64,000 bases of DNA from Maricaulis alexandrii (GTDB lineage: Bacteria; Pseudomonadota; Alphaproteobacteria; Caulobacterales; Maricaulaceae). The stretch lies in contig NZ_SWKP01000008.1 in the NCBI RefSeq assembly GCF_005871165.1, positions 62,001 through 126,000 on the forward strand, written 5' to 3'. A program made the translations under genes and the position numbers. Below are positions 34,599-42,969 of the stretch, in pieces; the stretch's first letter is position 1; each line of letters opens with the position of its first letter. The notes under the pieces were generated by a model. It searched no databases, was not told where the DNA came from, and saw only the letters and a program-made list of their open reading frames with translations.

Positions 34599-35735
34599 AT
34601 GAGCTATGCGCACTGGATCCGCCAAATCATCGGCCGTCTTCGCAATGAACCCCGCGAAGCCTGGTCGCTGTTCGACAGCTCGGTTCCCGAACCGGAAACC
34701 CTGCTGCGCGAACTGATTGCCGATGCTTTCGCCGAACCCGTGACAAGCCGCTACACCAGCGCCTTCGTGAGCGGAAATCCCTATACGGTTGCCGCGCTGT
34801 CGCGCCGCTATGACATGCCGCGCGACGCCTTCATCTGCACCACAGGGGCCACGGAAGGCCTGCACACCATCTACCGCGCCCTGCTGCAGCCCGGCGATCA
34901 CATCCTGATCGAGACGCCGAATTTCGAACTGTTCGACAGCCTGGCCCGCTCGCACCGTTGCGAGATCGGTCATGTCCCCCGGCCCGCCCCGGGTTTCGGG
35001 ATCGACATGGACGCATTGCAGGCTGCGCTGCGCCCGACAACGCGCATGGTCGTGGTGTCCAATCTGCACAATCCGTCCAGCGCCCCCCTGCCGCGCGCCC
35101 AGCTGGACGCCTTGGTCGCCCTCGCGGAGGCCCATGATTTCTGGCTGGTCGTGGACGAGGTCTACAGCGACTACGTTCCCGAAGCGCAGCGCGCTCCGGT
35201 CGCGGCCAGCCTGTCGCCCAAGGCCATTACCGTCTCCAGCCTGACCAAGATCTACGGGCTGAGCACGGTGCGCTGCGGCTGGATCATCGCTTCCGGCGAG
35301 ACCCTGGATACGCTGCGCGATTTTAATGATCGGCACGCGTTCGGCGTCTCCAAACTGGGGCACGCCATTGCCGCCCTGGTGCTGGAAGACCCGGCCCGCT
35401 TCGATGACTATGTCGCCGGTCTGCTGGACGCGGCGCGTCCCGTCTATGCCCGCTATCATCGCCTGTGGGAGCAGGAAAACCTGGTGGAAGGCCGGGTGCC
35501 GGATCATGGCTGCATCGCCTTCCCGCGCCTGCTCGGCATCACCGACACCCACGCCTTCTCAGAATGGCTGATTGCCCATTACGGGGTCATCGTTGCGCCG
35601 GGCGAGCTGTTCTCGCTGGCGGGTCATGTCCGGATCGGTTTTGCCCAGCCGGTGGACCGGCTGGAACAGGGCCTGTCCCTCTTCACCGAAGGCTTGCGGG
35701 CCTATCACGCCGAGAATGTCCGCAAGGCGATCTGA
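34599..35735 (+). CDS. class I/II pyridoxal-phosphate aminotransferase
   Basis: 378 residues, cytoplasmic (no signal). Fold type I motifs: CTTGATEGLHTIYRAL, VSNLHNPSSAPL (substrate/PLP Asn), VVDEVYSDY (PLP Asp-Tyr), and the Schiff-base lysine in SSLTKIYGLSTVRCGW, the class I/II signature. Length is typical of aspartate- or aromatic-type transaminases and of C-S lyases. The specific amino acid is not evident. Flanked by terminators, so probably a single-gene unit. Confidence 0.88.
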   Translation: MSYAHWIRQIIGRLRNEPREAWSLFDSSVPEPETLLRELIADAFAEPVTSRYTSAFVSGNPYTVAALSRRYDMPRDAFICTTGATEGLHTIYRALLQPGDHILIETPNFELFDSLARSHRCEIGHVPRPAPGFGIDMDALQAALRPTTRMVVVSNLHNPSSAPLPRAQLDALVALAEAHDFWLVVDEVYSDYVPEAQRAPVAASLSPKAITVSSLTKIYGLSTVRCGWIIASGETLDTLRDFNDRHAFGVSKLGHAIAALVLEDPARFDDYVAGLLDAARPVYARYHRLWEQENLVEGRVPDHGCIAFPRLLGITDTHAFSEWLIAHYGVIVAPGELFSLAGHVRIGFAQPVDRLEQGLSLFTEGLRAYHAENVRKAI

Positions 35736-35756
35736 GACGATCACCGGACGGCACAG

Positions 35757-35791
35757 AAAAAAGGCCGGGCCCTGGCGGGTCCGGCTTTTTT
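35757..35791. terminator. bidirectional terminator between convergent genes
   Basis: A6 - GCCGG..CCGGC-type stem - T6: AAAAAAGGCCGGGCCC ... GGGTCCGGCTTTTTT with one mismatch. It sits between the stops at 35735 (+) and 35794 (-), with T-runs suited to both strands. Confidence 0.9.
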
Positions 35792-35793
35792 CG

Positions 35794-37566
35794 TTACAGG
35801 GCGCAGGCGCTGTCGGGCACGCCCTCGACCCGCTCCCACTGCCAGGCCGGAACGGTCTCGCCACGCGGCAGATAGGTCACGTCGAAAACCGCGTCACCCC
35901 GCCGGATTTCCAGGGTGAGCGTCATGTCCTGACTGCCCTGGAGATGATCCTGCGGGACGGGCTGAAGGATTTCATCGCCATTTTGCAGTCCGGCTTCGGC
36001 GGCGGCCGATCCCGGCTCCAGACCGCGGATGATCCGTACCGGCTCGGCCAGCACCGCGGTGTCAAAGCCCAGCTCATAGCGGCGCAGCTCTGCCTGGGTC
36101 CGCGTGAAGCACGGCCCGAAAGCGTCCGGTTCCGGCAGCGGGATCTCGCCCGCCAGGAAGGCCCGGAAACCGGTCACGGCCTCCGCGCCCAGCTCCGCGT
36201 CCAGCACGGCTTCCCAGTCCGCGTTCGTGGCCCCGCCTTCGCGGCCGGAGCGCTCGAGCATGGCCAGCATGAGATCGTCCAGCGAACGCGCGCCTCCGGA
36301 CCGGGTGCGCACGGCATGATCGATCGTCGCGAAATAGAGCATGCCGCGGTCATAGGGCAGGGTCCGGATCCGTGTGTCGGCCCAGAAGCGTTCGGGCACC
36401 AGACTGTTGGGCGCATCCGCCATGATGGAGGTGTAATAGCGCCCGGCGTGGAAATTGATGTCTTCCAGAACCCGCTCCGGCGAGGTCATGCCGTAGCGCA
36501 GCGGCAGGCGTGACTGGTAGAAGGTCGCCAATCCCTCGCTGAACCAGGAGGATTCCAGACCGCCCGGCTCTGAAATGAAGGGCTGGAACGTATGGAACAT
36601 TTCGTGCGCCAGGGTCAGTTTGATCGCCTCGGGATCATTGCCGCGCTCCTGGCCGAAAGTGGTCACGAAGGACCGGTGCAGACCGACCCCACCACCGGCA
36701 TTGACCGGATTCTCGCGCAGGAAGACCCCGTAGGGCGGGGCATCCGTCTGGCTGAAGAAATCCTCGTAATGACCGTAGAGCTCGCCGGTCCAGGCCAGCA
36801 GGGCCTCCCCGTCAAAGGGCGGATGCCCTTGCAGGGCGCCGAAGAAGCCGTCTTCCGGCAGGGGTTCCGGCCAGGTCTGGATGTCCCCGGCCATGAAGAA
36901 GCCCATGCGCAGCTCGCGCGCACTGACCGGTTCGCTGGCCCGCACATCACCGCCCCCCAGCGAGGTTACCCCGGACGTGCCCGCCGGTGCGGCGCTCATG
37001 TCCCAGCGGATTTGCGTGTCGAACGGCCCGGCGTCTGGCGGCAGGAGGAGGAAGATGTGCCCGGCCCCGGACACGCCCCCACCGTTATTGGAGAAAGAAA
37101 AGGGCGGTGCCGGGCCGCGCGGCGGCAAGGTTGCATGGGCCGGCACGGTATAGGTGACTGTCACCGGGCCCTGCACTGGCCGGTCGACGCGCCATTCCCG
37201 CGACGGCCCGCCGGACACGGCATCGCCGGCGGAGGTTTCCGGCTGGTCGACATCCGCGACGGTCAGCATGACGGCCCCGGCCGGGTCCCGCACGTCGAGA
37301 TCGCCGAGGACCGTCGCCACGGTATCCACATTGCTGGTCACCAGCGGCAGGCGCAGCACCGGCTCCCCGGCGGCTATGGTGAGTGCATCGAATTGCAGGG
37401 TCACGTCGAGGGAGACAAATGCGCCTTCTTCGGTGTCATGGACCGGCCGCAGGGTCATCTGGAGGACCGTGACACCGTCCTCGACCGGGGCCGGAGCCTC
37501 CGGCTCGTCCGGCGTACACGCCACCAGCCCCAGTCCGAGAACGGCACTCCACACAACACGTTTCAT
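35794..37566 (-). CDS. M61-like zinc peptidase lipoprotein with PDZ domain (copy 2)
   Basis: 590 residues, lipobox LVAC after MKRVVWSAVLGLG; AGAGG ribosome site. Same architecture as the gene at 29387: N-terminal beta domain beginning MTLRPVHD, gluzincin motif HEMFH with WFSEG downstream, GPCF, PDZ-like stretch (LEPGSAAAEAGLQNGDEIL), and the tail WERVEGVPDSAC. The zinc ligands and third Glu are intact, so it should be active. Likely a periplasmic peptidase paralogous to copies 1 and 3. Confidence 0.83.
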   Translation of the reverse strand: MKRVVWSAVLGLGLVACTPDEPEAPAPVEDGVTVLQMTLRPVHDTEEGAFVSLDVTLQFDALTIAAGEPVLRLPLVTSNVDTVATVLGDLDVRDPAGAVMLTVADVDQPETSAGDAVSGGPSREWRVDRPVQGPVTVTYTVPAHATLPPRGPAPPFSFSNNGGGVSGAGHIFLLLPPDAGPFDTQIRWDMSAAPAGTSGVTSLGGGDVRASEPVSARELRMGFFMAGDIQTWPEPLPEDGFFGALQGHPPFDGEALLAWTGELYGHYEDFFSQTDAPPYGVFLRENPVNAGGGVGLHRSFVTTFGQERGNDPEAIKLTLAHEMFHTFQPFISEPGGLESSWFSEGLATFYQSRLPLRYGMTSPERVLEDINFHAGRYYTSIMADAPNSLVPERFWADTRIRTLPYDRGMLYFATIDHAVRTRSGGARSLDDLMLAMLERSGREGGATNADWEAVLDAELGAEAVTGFRAFLAGEIPLPEPDAFGPCFTRTQAELRRYELGFDTAVLAEPVRIIRGLEPGSAAAEAGLQNGDEILQPVPQDHLQGSQDMTLTLEIRRGDAVFDVTYLPRGETVPAWQWERVEGVPDSACAL

Positions 37567-37714
37567 ACTGACACCTCTGCGGCCCCCAATGTCCGGACAG
37601 GGTGCGTCAAACGCCGGGCATAATCCTTGCCTTTGGCTTCGGAGTCATTTGCGGCCGCGCATAAACTCTCCTGCCGGCCCCGGCGGCTGGCCATTCGAGT
37701 ATCCGAATTCCGCC

Positions 37715-38299
37715 CTAGCGTCCGGTCTGCTCGCGCCAGTGCTGGCGGCAGAGGGAAATATAATCGCCCTTTTCGACACCGACCTGGGCGCCTTCGGTGA
37801 CCGGTTTGCCGTCGGCCGTGCGCCGCAGGACCATGGTGGCCTTGCGGCCGCAATGACAGATCGTGCGCGCCTCGCGCAGATCATCGGCGATGGCCATCAG
37901 CTCGGCCGCGCCCTCGAACAACACACCCTGGAAGTCCGTTCTCAGGCCGTAGCACAGGACGGGCAGTCCCAGCTCATCGCCCACTTTCGCCAATTGCCAG
38001 ACCTGGTCGCGGGTCAGGAATTGCGCCTCGTCGACAAAGATCGCATCGACCCGGCCGGCCTGCTTCTTCGCGCGGACCGCCTCGAACAGATCGGTGCCTT
38101 CACGAAAGACATGGGCCGGTGCGCGCAGGCCGATCCGGGACTCGATCTCGGCCATCGCGTCATCCGGTCCGGCGGCGTGGTGGCCGGATGTCCACAGCAT
38201 CACCTCCATGCCGCGCTCGCCGTAATTATAGGCCGCCTGCAGCAGGATGGCCGACTTGCCCGCATTCATTGCGGCATAGGTGAAGTAGAGTTTCGACAT
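37715..38299 (-). CDS. tdk: thymidine kinase
   Basis: 194 residues, standard length for type II thymidine kinase. P-loop MNAGKSAIL, Walker-B-like FVDEAQF (catalytic Glu in DEAQF), CYGLRTDF, a zinc-binding region with ICHCGRKA and C-R-Q-H near the end. It phosphorylates thymidine in nucleotide salvage. The start MSKLYF at 38299 immediately precedes the fold. Isolated in a run of peptidase genes, divergent from the next M61-like gene. Confidence 0.97.
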   Translation of the reverse strand: MSKLYFTYAAMNAGKSAILLQAAYNYGERGMEVMLWTSGHHAAGPDDAMAEIESRIGLRAPAHVFREGTDLFEAVRAKKQAGRVDAIFVDEAQFLTRDQVWQLAKVGDELGLPVLCYGLRTDFQGVLFEGAAELMAIADDLREARTICHCGRKATMVLRRTADGKPVTEGAQVGVEKGDYISLCRQHWREQTGR

Positions 38300-38513
38300 G
38301 AACTCTCGCTAGCGCGATTCCGCGGCGCGCCGAACGCAAAGCCCAGCCTGTTCACAGCCTGAAGCAGCCCGGATTGCGGCCAGGTTTGCAGCGGCAGATC
38401 GGGAAGAATTATGCAGGAAAAGCCGCAAGCGGGGCAGGAAGGGCATAACTTGCGTGCCGGTGCGGGTCTAGACTGTCGCCCGAACCCGGATTGCCCGCCC
38501 GCACGAGGACGCC

Positions 38514-40049
38514 ATGACCCACGCCCTGAAACACTGGATCGCCGGATGCGCCGGCCTGCTTCTTCTCGCCGCCGGTCCGGTTTCGGCCCAGACAGCCGAA
38601 CCACTCGAGGTCACCTTCCGCCCCGTTCGAGATGGCGGAAACGCGGTGACGGCGATCCGGGTCGAACTCGACATGCCAGACGCCAACCTGACGGAAGGTG
38701 ACCGCCTGATCCTGTCCGCGCCGGTCGTCTATGCCGGCGTCGGCGGGATTGCCGACCGGATCGAGGATTTGCAGGTCCGCGATGCGCAGGGCGTCATCGG
38801 CCTGACCGTCAGCGAGGATGAGCCCGCGCCCGGCGGCTTCCCCTATTACCGCCATTGGACCGCCGACCGTGCCGTGAGCTTCCCGGTGGAGATTGCCTAT
38901 CGGGCCCTTGTGGCTCCGGACGGGCATCGCGGGGGGCCGCCTTTCGACATGCGCGCCATTGCCGTCGGTGCCATCGGCGCCGGATCCGGCTTCCTGCTCC
39001 TGCCGGAGAATGTGGATACACCGCGCTCGGACGTGCACTGGGATTTGTCGGACGTGGCCGAGGGCTCGCTGGCCTCTTCCTCCTATGGCGATGGCGACTT
39101 CCAGCTGGAGGGCCCGCCCGCCCGGCTGCGCCAGAGCTGGTTCACCATGGGTCCGGCCGGCCGGTTCCCGGAGACCGGCGACATCAACGGTTTGAGCGGG
39201 ACCTGGCTGGGCGACTTCCCCTGGGACCCGGAAGCCCTGATGGAGGAAAGCACGCGGGTCTATGGCTATCTGCACGAGCAGTTCGCCTATCTGGGCGAAG
39301 CGCCGCGCTTCCGCGTCTTCATGCGCGCGCCGGAAGCCCCGCCCCATGGCGGCGCCACGGCCCTGCCCAACAGTTTCATGCTGTCCACGGCCCCGGCGGG
39401 CGATGCCGGGCATGGCAGCGACATGCCCACGCGCATTCTCTTCCATGAAATGCTGCACAATTTCTCCGGCGCCATTGCCGGTTCCATGGCCGACACGAAC
39501 TGGTTTTCCGAAGGCCTGACCTCCTATTACACGACGCAATTGCGCCTGCGCGGCGGCTTCATGTCGGTGGCGGAATACCAGGAGCGGATCAATGTCGTGG
39601 CCTGGGAATACTACACCAATCCGGCGCTGGACTGGTCTTCGGCCGAGATCATCCGGGTCGGTTTCGGCGATAATTTCATCCGCCACCTGCCCTATCGCCG
39701 CGGCGAGCTCCTGTTTGCCGAGCTCGACTCGCGTATCCGCGCGGCGTCGGACGGCAGGCGGACAGTGGATGATTTCGTCGAGGATGTGCTGACCTTCCGC
39801 GCCGAGGGCCAGACACTCGACCTCGATGCCTGGCGCACCCTGCTCCGGGCCGAGCTCGATCAGGCCAGTGTCGACCTGTTCGACGCGGTGGTGCTGGACG
39901 GGACCGGAATTCTGGTGCCCGCTGACGACGCTTTCGGCCCCTGTTTCACGCGAGAGGCCGCCACGCTGGAGCGTGAGGGCGAGACCTATCCCGGCTATCG
40001 CTGGGTGCGGCGCCCGGGCGTGCCGGACACGGCGTGCGCGACCCGCTAG
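38514..40049 (+). CDS. M61-like secreted zinc peptidase without PDZ (copy 3)
   Basis: 511 residues with a signal peptide (to PVSAQ), no lipobox. Shares with copies 1 and 2 the N-terminal beta domain (VTFRPVRDGG, YYRHWTADR), gluzincin motif HEMLH with WFSEG 15 residues on, DAFGPCFTR, and the tail WVRRPGVPDTAC. Between GPCF and that tail there are only ~25 residues, so the PDZ domain present in the other two is missing while both flanking cysteine segments remain. The stop overlaps the convergent symporter stop in CTAG. Confidence 0.83.
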   Translation: MTHALKHWIAGCAGLLLLAAGPVSAQTAEPLEVTFRPVRDGGNAVTAIRVELDMPDANLTEGDRLILSAPVVYAGVGGIADRIEDLQVRDAQGVIGLTVSEDEPAPGGFPYYRHWTADRAVSFPVEIAYRALVAPDGHRGGPPFDMRAIAVGAIGAGSGFLLLPENVDTPRSDVHWDLSDVAEGSLASSSYGDGDFQLEGPPARLRQSWFTMGPAGRFPETGDINGLSGTWLGDFPWDPEALMEESTRVYGYLHEQFAYLGEAPRFRVFMRAPEAPPHGGATALPNSFMLSTAPAGDAGHGSDMPTRILFHEMLHNFSGAIAGSMADTNWFSEGLTSYYTTQLRLRGGFMSVAEYQERINVVAWEYYTNPALDWSSAEIIRVGFGDNFIRHLPYRRGELLFAELDSRIRAASDGRRTVDDFVEDVLTFRAEGQTLDLDAWRTLLRAELDQASVDLFDAVVLDGTGILVPADDAFGPCFTREAATLEREGETYPGYRWVRRPGVPDTACATR

Positions 40050-41923
40050 CCGGTCCGCGCCGAGGGGATGCGGATCTCCTCGACCATGTCCTGCACATCC
40101 TGCGGCGGGGCTTTGGTGGCCAGCGAGACGCTGATGGAAACGGCAAAGGCGAGCAGCATGCCCACGGCACCGAAGCCTTCCGGCGAGATTCCCAGGAACC
40201 AGTCATCGGCCCTGCCCGGCGCAAGGCCGGGCAGGATGCCCGTCACGCCCAGCAGCCCGACCAGGCCCAACAGACCCGATCCCGCGAGCACCGGCATTGA
40301 GCCTCTCCCGCCCGTGCGCGTGCCGATGAACAGCACCAGCCCCGCCAGCGCCAGAACCAGCGCCACGACCCCGGTCACGATCGGGCTGAAACCGATTTTG
40401 AAATGGATGATGTAGGCGCCGGTGGTCAGCAGGCCGATACTCATCCCGGAAACTGCGCCTTCCTTGCTCATCCGCTTCCAGAAAATCCCCAGGAAAATGG
40501 CCGGGAAGAAGCTGGCCGCAGCGAGACCGAAGGCGAAGGCCACCACGGCCGCGACAAAGCCGGGCGGATAGATGCCGGCGATGATGGCGATCAGGACGGC
40601 GACCATGGCCGCCGTCCGCGCGACCAGCAATTCCTGGGTCTCCGACATGTCCGGCAGCAGGACTTTCTTGCACAGATCATGGGAGACCGCCGAGGAGATC
40701 ACCATCAGCAGACCGGCCGCCGTCGACAGGGCGGCCGCCAGCCCGCCCGCCACAACGAGACCGATCACCCAGGCCGGCAGATTGCCGATCTCCGGATTGG
40801 CCAGGACAAAAATGTCCCGGTCCAGCGTGGTCACCTCATTCTCCGCCGGATCGGCGCGGTACTGGATGCGGCCATCCCCGTTGAGATCCGTAAAGCCCAG
40901 AAGGCCCGTCTCTTCCCAATTGTAGAACCAGTCCGGCGTCGCATCCGCTGGCCGCTCCTCGGGCGCCAGATCGGCGGCATAGGTCGACTCATTCACCGTC
41001 TCGATGAAGTTGGACCGGGCGAACACGGCCACGGCCGGGGCGGTCGTGTAGAGAATGGCGATGAAGATCAGCGCCCAGCCGGCCGAACGCCGGGCGTCGG
41101 ACGCTTTGGGCACGGTGAAGAAGCGGATGATGACGTGCGGCAGACCCGCCGTGCCCACCATCAGGGCCAGCGTGATCGCAAAGACGTCGAGCGTGGATTT
41201 CGACCCGTCCGTATAGGGCTGGAAGCCCAGATCCACGAGCGTGGTGTCGAGCCCCTGCAGGAGGGGCGTGCCGTCCTGCGCATTGCCGATGAAGCCCAGT
41301 TGCGGGATCGGCGTGCCGGTGATCTGCAGCGACAGGAAGATCGCCGGCACCATGAAGGCGAAGATCAGCACGCAATACTGCGCCACCTGGGTATAGGTGA
41401 TGCCGCGCATCCCGCCGAGCACGGCGTAGAAGAGCACAATGATCGCGCCGACGATGACACCCACTTCGATCGGCACATGCAGGAAGTTGGAGAAAGCAAT
41501 GCCAACACCGCGCATCTGCCCGGCGATATAGGTGAAGGAGACAAAGAGCGCGCAGATCACCGCCACGATCCGGGCCGCCTGGCTGTAATACCGGTCGCCG
41601 ACAAAGTCGGGCACGGTGAACTTGCCGAACTTGCGCAGATAGGGCGCCAGCAGCAGGGCGAGCAGGACATAACCGCCCGTCCAGCCCATCAGGAAGACCG
41701 ATCCGTCATAGCCGGCAAAGGCGATCAGCCCCGCCATGGACAGGAAGGAGGCGGCACTCATCCAGTCGGCCGCGGTCGCCATGCCGTTGAAGACGGGATG
41801 GACGTCATGGCCGGCGACATAGAATTCATCGGTGGAGGCGGCCCGCGCCCAGATGGCGATGCCGATATACAGGCCGAAGGTCGAGATGACGAAAACGGCG
41901 GTCCAGATCAGGGTCGAATCCAT
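40046..41923 (-). CDS. sodium:solute symporter (SSS family, acetate/ActP-like) with EF-hand-like insert
   Basis: 625 residues and ~13 membrane helices. Typical SSS segments: DWMSAASFLSMAGLI, GYVLLALLLAPYLRKFGKFTVPDFVGDRYY, AALSTAAGLLMVISSAVSHDL. It is paired with a DUF4212 subunit, as in the actinobacterial/proteobacterial organic-acid symporters. A hydrophilic loop at ~310-370 holds DLNGDGRIQY (from Asp346), matching the calcium-loop pattern DxNxDGxI, with Ala-Asp rather than Glu at the twelfth position. It likely imports a carboxylate with sodium; calcium binding is only suggested. Confidence 0.9.
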   Translation of the reverse strand: MDSTLIWTAVFVISTFGLYIGIAIWARAASTDEFYVAGHDVHPVFNGMATAADWMSAASFLSMAGLIAFAGYDGSVFLMGWTGGYVLLALLLAPYLRKFGKFTVPDFVGDRYYSQAARIVAVICALFVSFTYIAGQMRGVGIAFSNFLHVPIEVGVIVGAIIVLFYAVLGGMRGITYTQVAQYCVLIFAFMVPAIFLSLQITGTPIPQLGFIGNAQDGTPLLQGLDTTLVDLGFQPYTDGSKSTLDVFAITLALMVGTAGLPHVIIRFFTVPKASDARRSAGWALIFIAILYTTAPAVAVFARSNFIETVNESTYAADLAPEERPADATPDWFYNWEETGLLGFTDLNGDGRIQYRADPAENEVTTLDRDIFVLANPEIGNLPAWVIGLVVAGGLAAALSTAAGLLMVISSAVSHDLCKKVLLPDMSETQELLVARTAAMVAVLIAIIAGIYPPGFVAAVVAFAFGLAAASFFPAIFLGIFWKRMSKEGAVSGMSIGLLTTGAYIIHFKIGFSPIVTGVVALVLALAGLVLFIGTRTGGRGSMPVLAGSGLLGLVGLLGVTGILPGLAPGRADDWFLGISPEGFGAVGMLLAFAVSISVSLATKAPPQDVQDMVEEIRIPSARTG

Positions 41924-41935
41924 GATGAGCCCGTC

Positions 41936-42256
41936 CTATGCCGCGTCATCGTCGGACATGTTGTACTTGCGCTCCAGTCGGCCCATCAGGGCCGAATAGA
42001 CGAAGATCAACACGACGAAGACATAGATCGCGCCCTGCTGGGCAAACCAGAAACCCAGCGGCGCACCGCCAATCGAGAACTGGTCAAGCCAGTCCCGGAA
42101 CAGGATGCCGGCGCCAAAGGACACGACAAACCAGATCGCCAGCAGAATCCCCATCAGGGTCAGGTTTTCACGCCAATAGGCCCGCGCCGCGGCACCCGCC
42201 CCAACCTCCGCCTCCGGCGGATAGATCTCCCCATCACCCGGTTTCAGCTCGCTCAT
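41936..42256 (-). CDS. DUF4212 small membrane subunit of sodium:solute symporter
   Basis: 106 residues, two membrane helices (LTLMGILLAIWFVVSFGAGI and GAIYVFVVLIFVYSALM), matching the length and layout of the DUF4212/putative solute symporter small subunit family: YWRENL before helix 1, LGFWFAQQGAIYVFVV in helix 2, short acidic tail. GGAGGG precedes the ATG. Twelve bases separate it from the symporter gene, an invariant pairing in the family. Confidence 0.92.
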   Translation of the reverse strand: MSELKPGDGEIYPPEAEVGAGAAARAYWRENLTLMGILLAIWFVVSFGAGILFRDWLDQFSIGGAPLGFWFAQQGAIYVFVVLIFVYSALMGRLERKYNMSDDDAA

Positions 42257-42389
42257 ACTGCCCTCCCCGTCCGGCCGTTTTCGGCTTCACCCGAAATCTG
42301 TCAGCAAGCGGCCCGTTTGGCGAGCCGGAGTTCGTCCTGGTCCGGAAAAAAGGGGCCGGCGAGAATGGAATCCGCAAGCCCATGAAACC

Positions 42390-42547
42390 CCTTCTCCCCG
42401 GGGAGAAGGAGTGTCTTTCTTCCCCATTTGATGGGGAAGTGGGCCGATGCGCAGCATCGGGTCGAAGGGGCGGCGCGTCAGCGCCGAATTCCGGCTTCGC
42501 CGGCCCCTCCGTCCGCTGCGCGGACACCTCCCCATGAAATGGGGAGG
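42390..42547. repeat. chain of seven short hairpins (composite palindromic repeat)
   Basis: Successive inverted repeats: 42390-42409 (20-base perfect palindrome), 42419-42439 (9-bp stem, loop TTG), 42444-42460 (7-bp, GCA), 42471-42486 (6-bp, GTCA), 42491-42503 (5-bp, TTC), 42511-42525 (6-bp, TGC), 42527-42547 (9-bp, GAA). Units 2 and 7 are related (CTTCCCCAT / CCTCCCCAT). It resembles the mosaic palindromic repeats recurrent in intergenic regions of alphaproteobacteria. Confidence 0.85.
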
Positions 42548-42639
42548 AAAACTTATCCCCTCCCCCGACATCCAACTCCATACTCCCTCTCGCCTCTTCA
42601 CCACTCGAGGCCCGGCCCGGTCAGGTCGGGGGTGATGAG

Positions 42640-42843
42640 TTAGCGGAGCGTTTCGGACATCCGGGCTGACCACCGGAAGGAAGGAACGGCTATCGAGGGG
42701 GTCCGCTGGTGCCAAGGGTTCGGCACCTGTACCCACCCGGTCTTGAATACCCGTCGAGAGGCGGGAGGAAATCTCCGTGTGCGGGACGCCTTTCGGTGTC
42801 ACTCACAAATTCATTAGCGACGATGCCGGATGGCGTCCCGCAC
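42640..42843 (+). other. putative structured RNA or repeat element
   Basis: Four hairpins in ~200 bases: 42660-42677 (TCCGG/CCGGA), 42699-42734 (GGGT..GGTGCC / GGCACC..ACCC), 42750-42765 (CCCGTC-GAGA-GGCGGG, a 6-bp stem with one G-T pair and a GNRA loop), and 42779-42843 (12-bp terminal stem GTGCGGGACGCC/GGCGTCCCGCAC). GNRA loop sense favours the plus strand. Not matched to any RNA family I know. Confidence 0.4.
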
Positions 42844-42969
42844 TCCTCATATCGCCAGCGTGAAAGCGCGTGGCGCTGTTTGACCTGCCCCCCACTGACA
42901 GCGCAGTGGAGCGAAGGCCCGACTTCAGGTTAGCCTCGCCTGTCCAACCGTCACGCCGTCGAGGTTTCC

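Larger units (their letters stand above)
42257..42969. other. 713-base non-coding stretch with two structured elements
   Basis: No gene with a ribosome site and coding character. Bases 42257-42389 show nothing notable. A chain of hairpins spans 42390-42547, and a second structured segment spans 42640-42843. The remainder, 42844-42969, should contain the pepN promoter. Frames open here have mosaic low-complexity products and look spurious. Confidence 0.6.

Noticed and set aside
42660-42700. Signal-recognition-particle RNA domain IV (CCGGAAGGAAGG resembles CCGGAAGGAAGCAGCC)
   Set aside because: Only the GGAAG-like cap matches; the flanking asymmetric and symmetric loop bases required for Ffh binding are not present and no complementary arms enclose it.
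42287-42802. Minus-strand 171-codon frame in the 42.3-43.0 kb gap
   Set aside because: GTG start without ribosome site; it runs through hairpin repeats and its product is Arg/Pro/Ser-rich mosaic. Such frames are commonly annotated around these repeats, so kept as non-coding.
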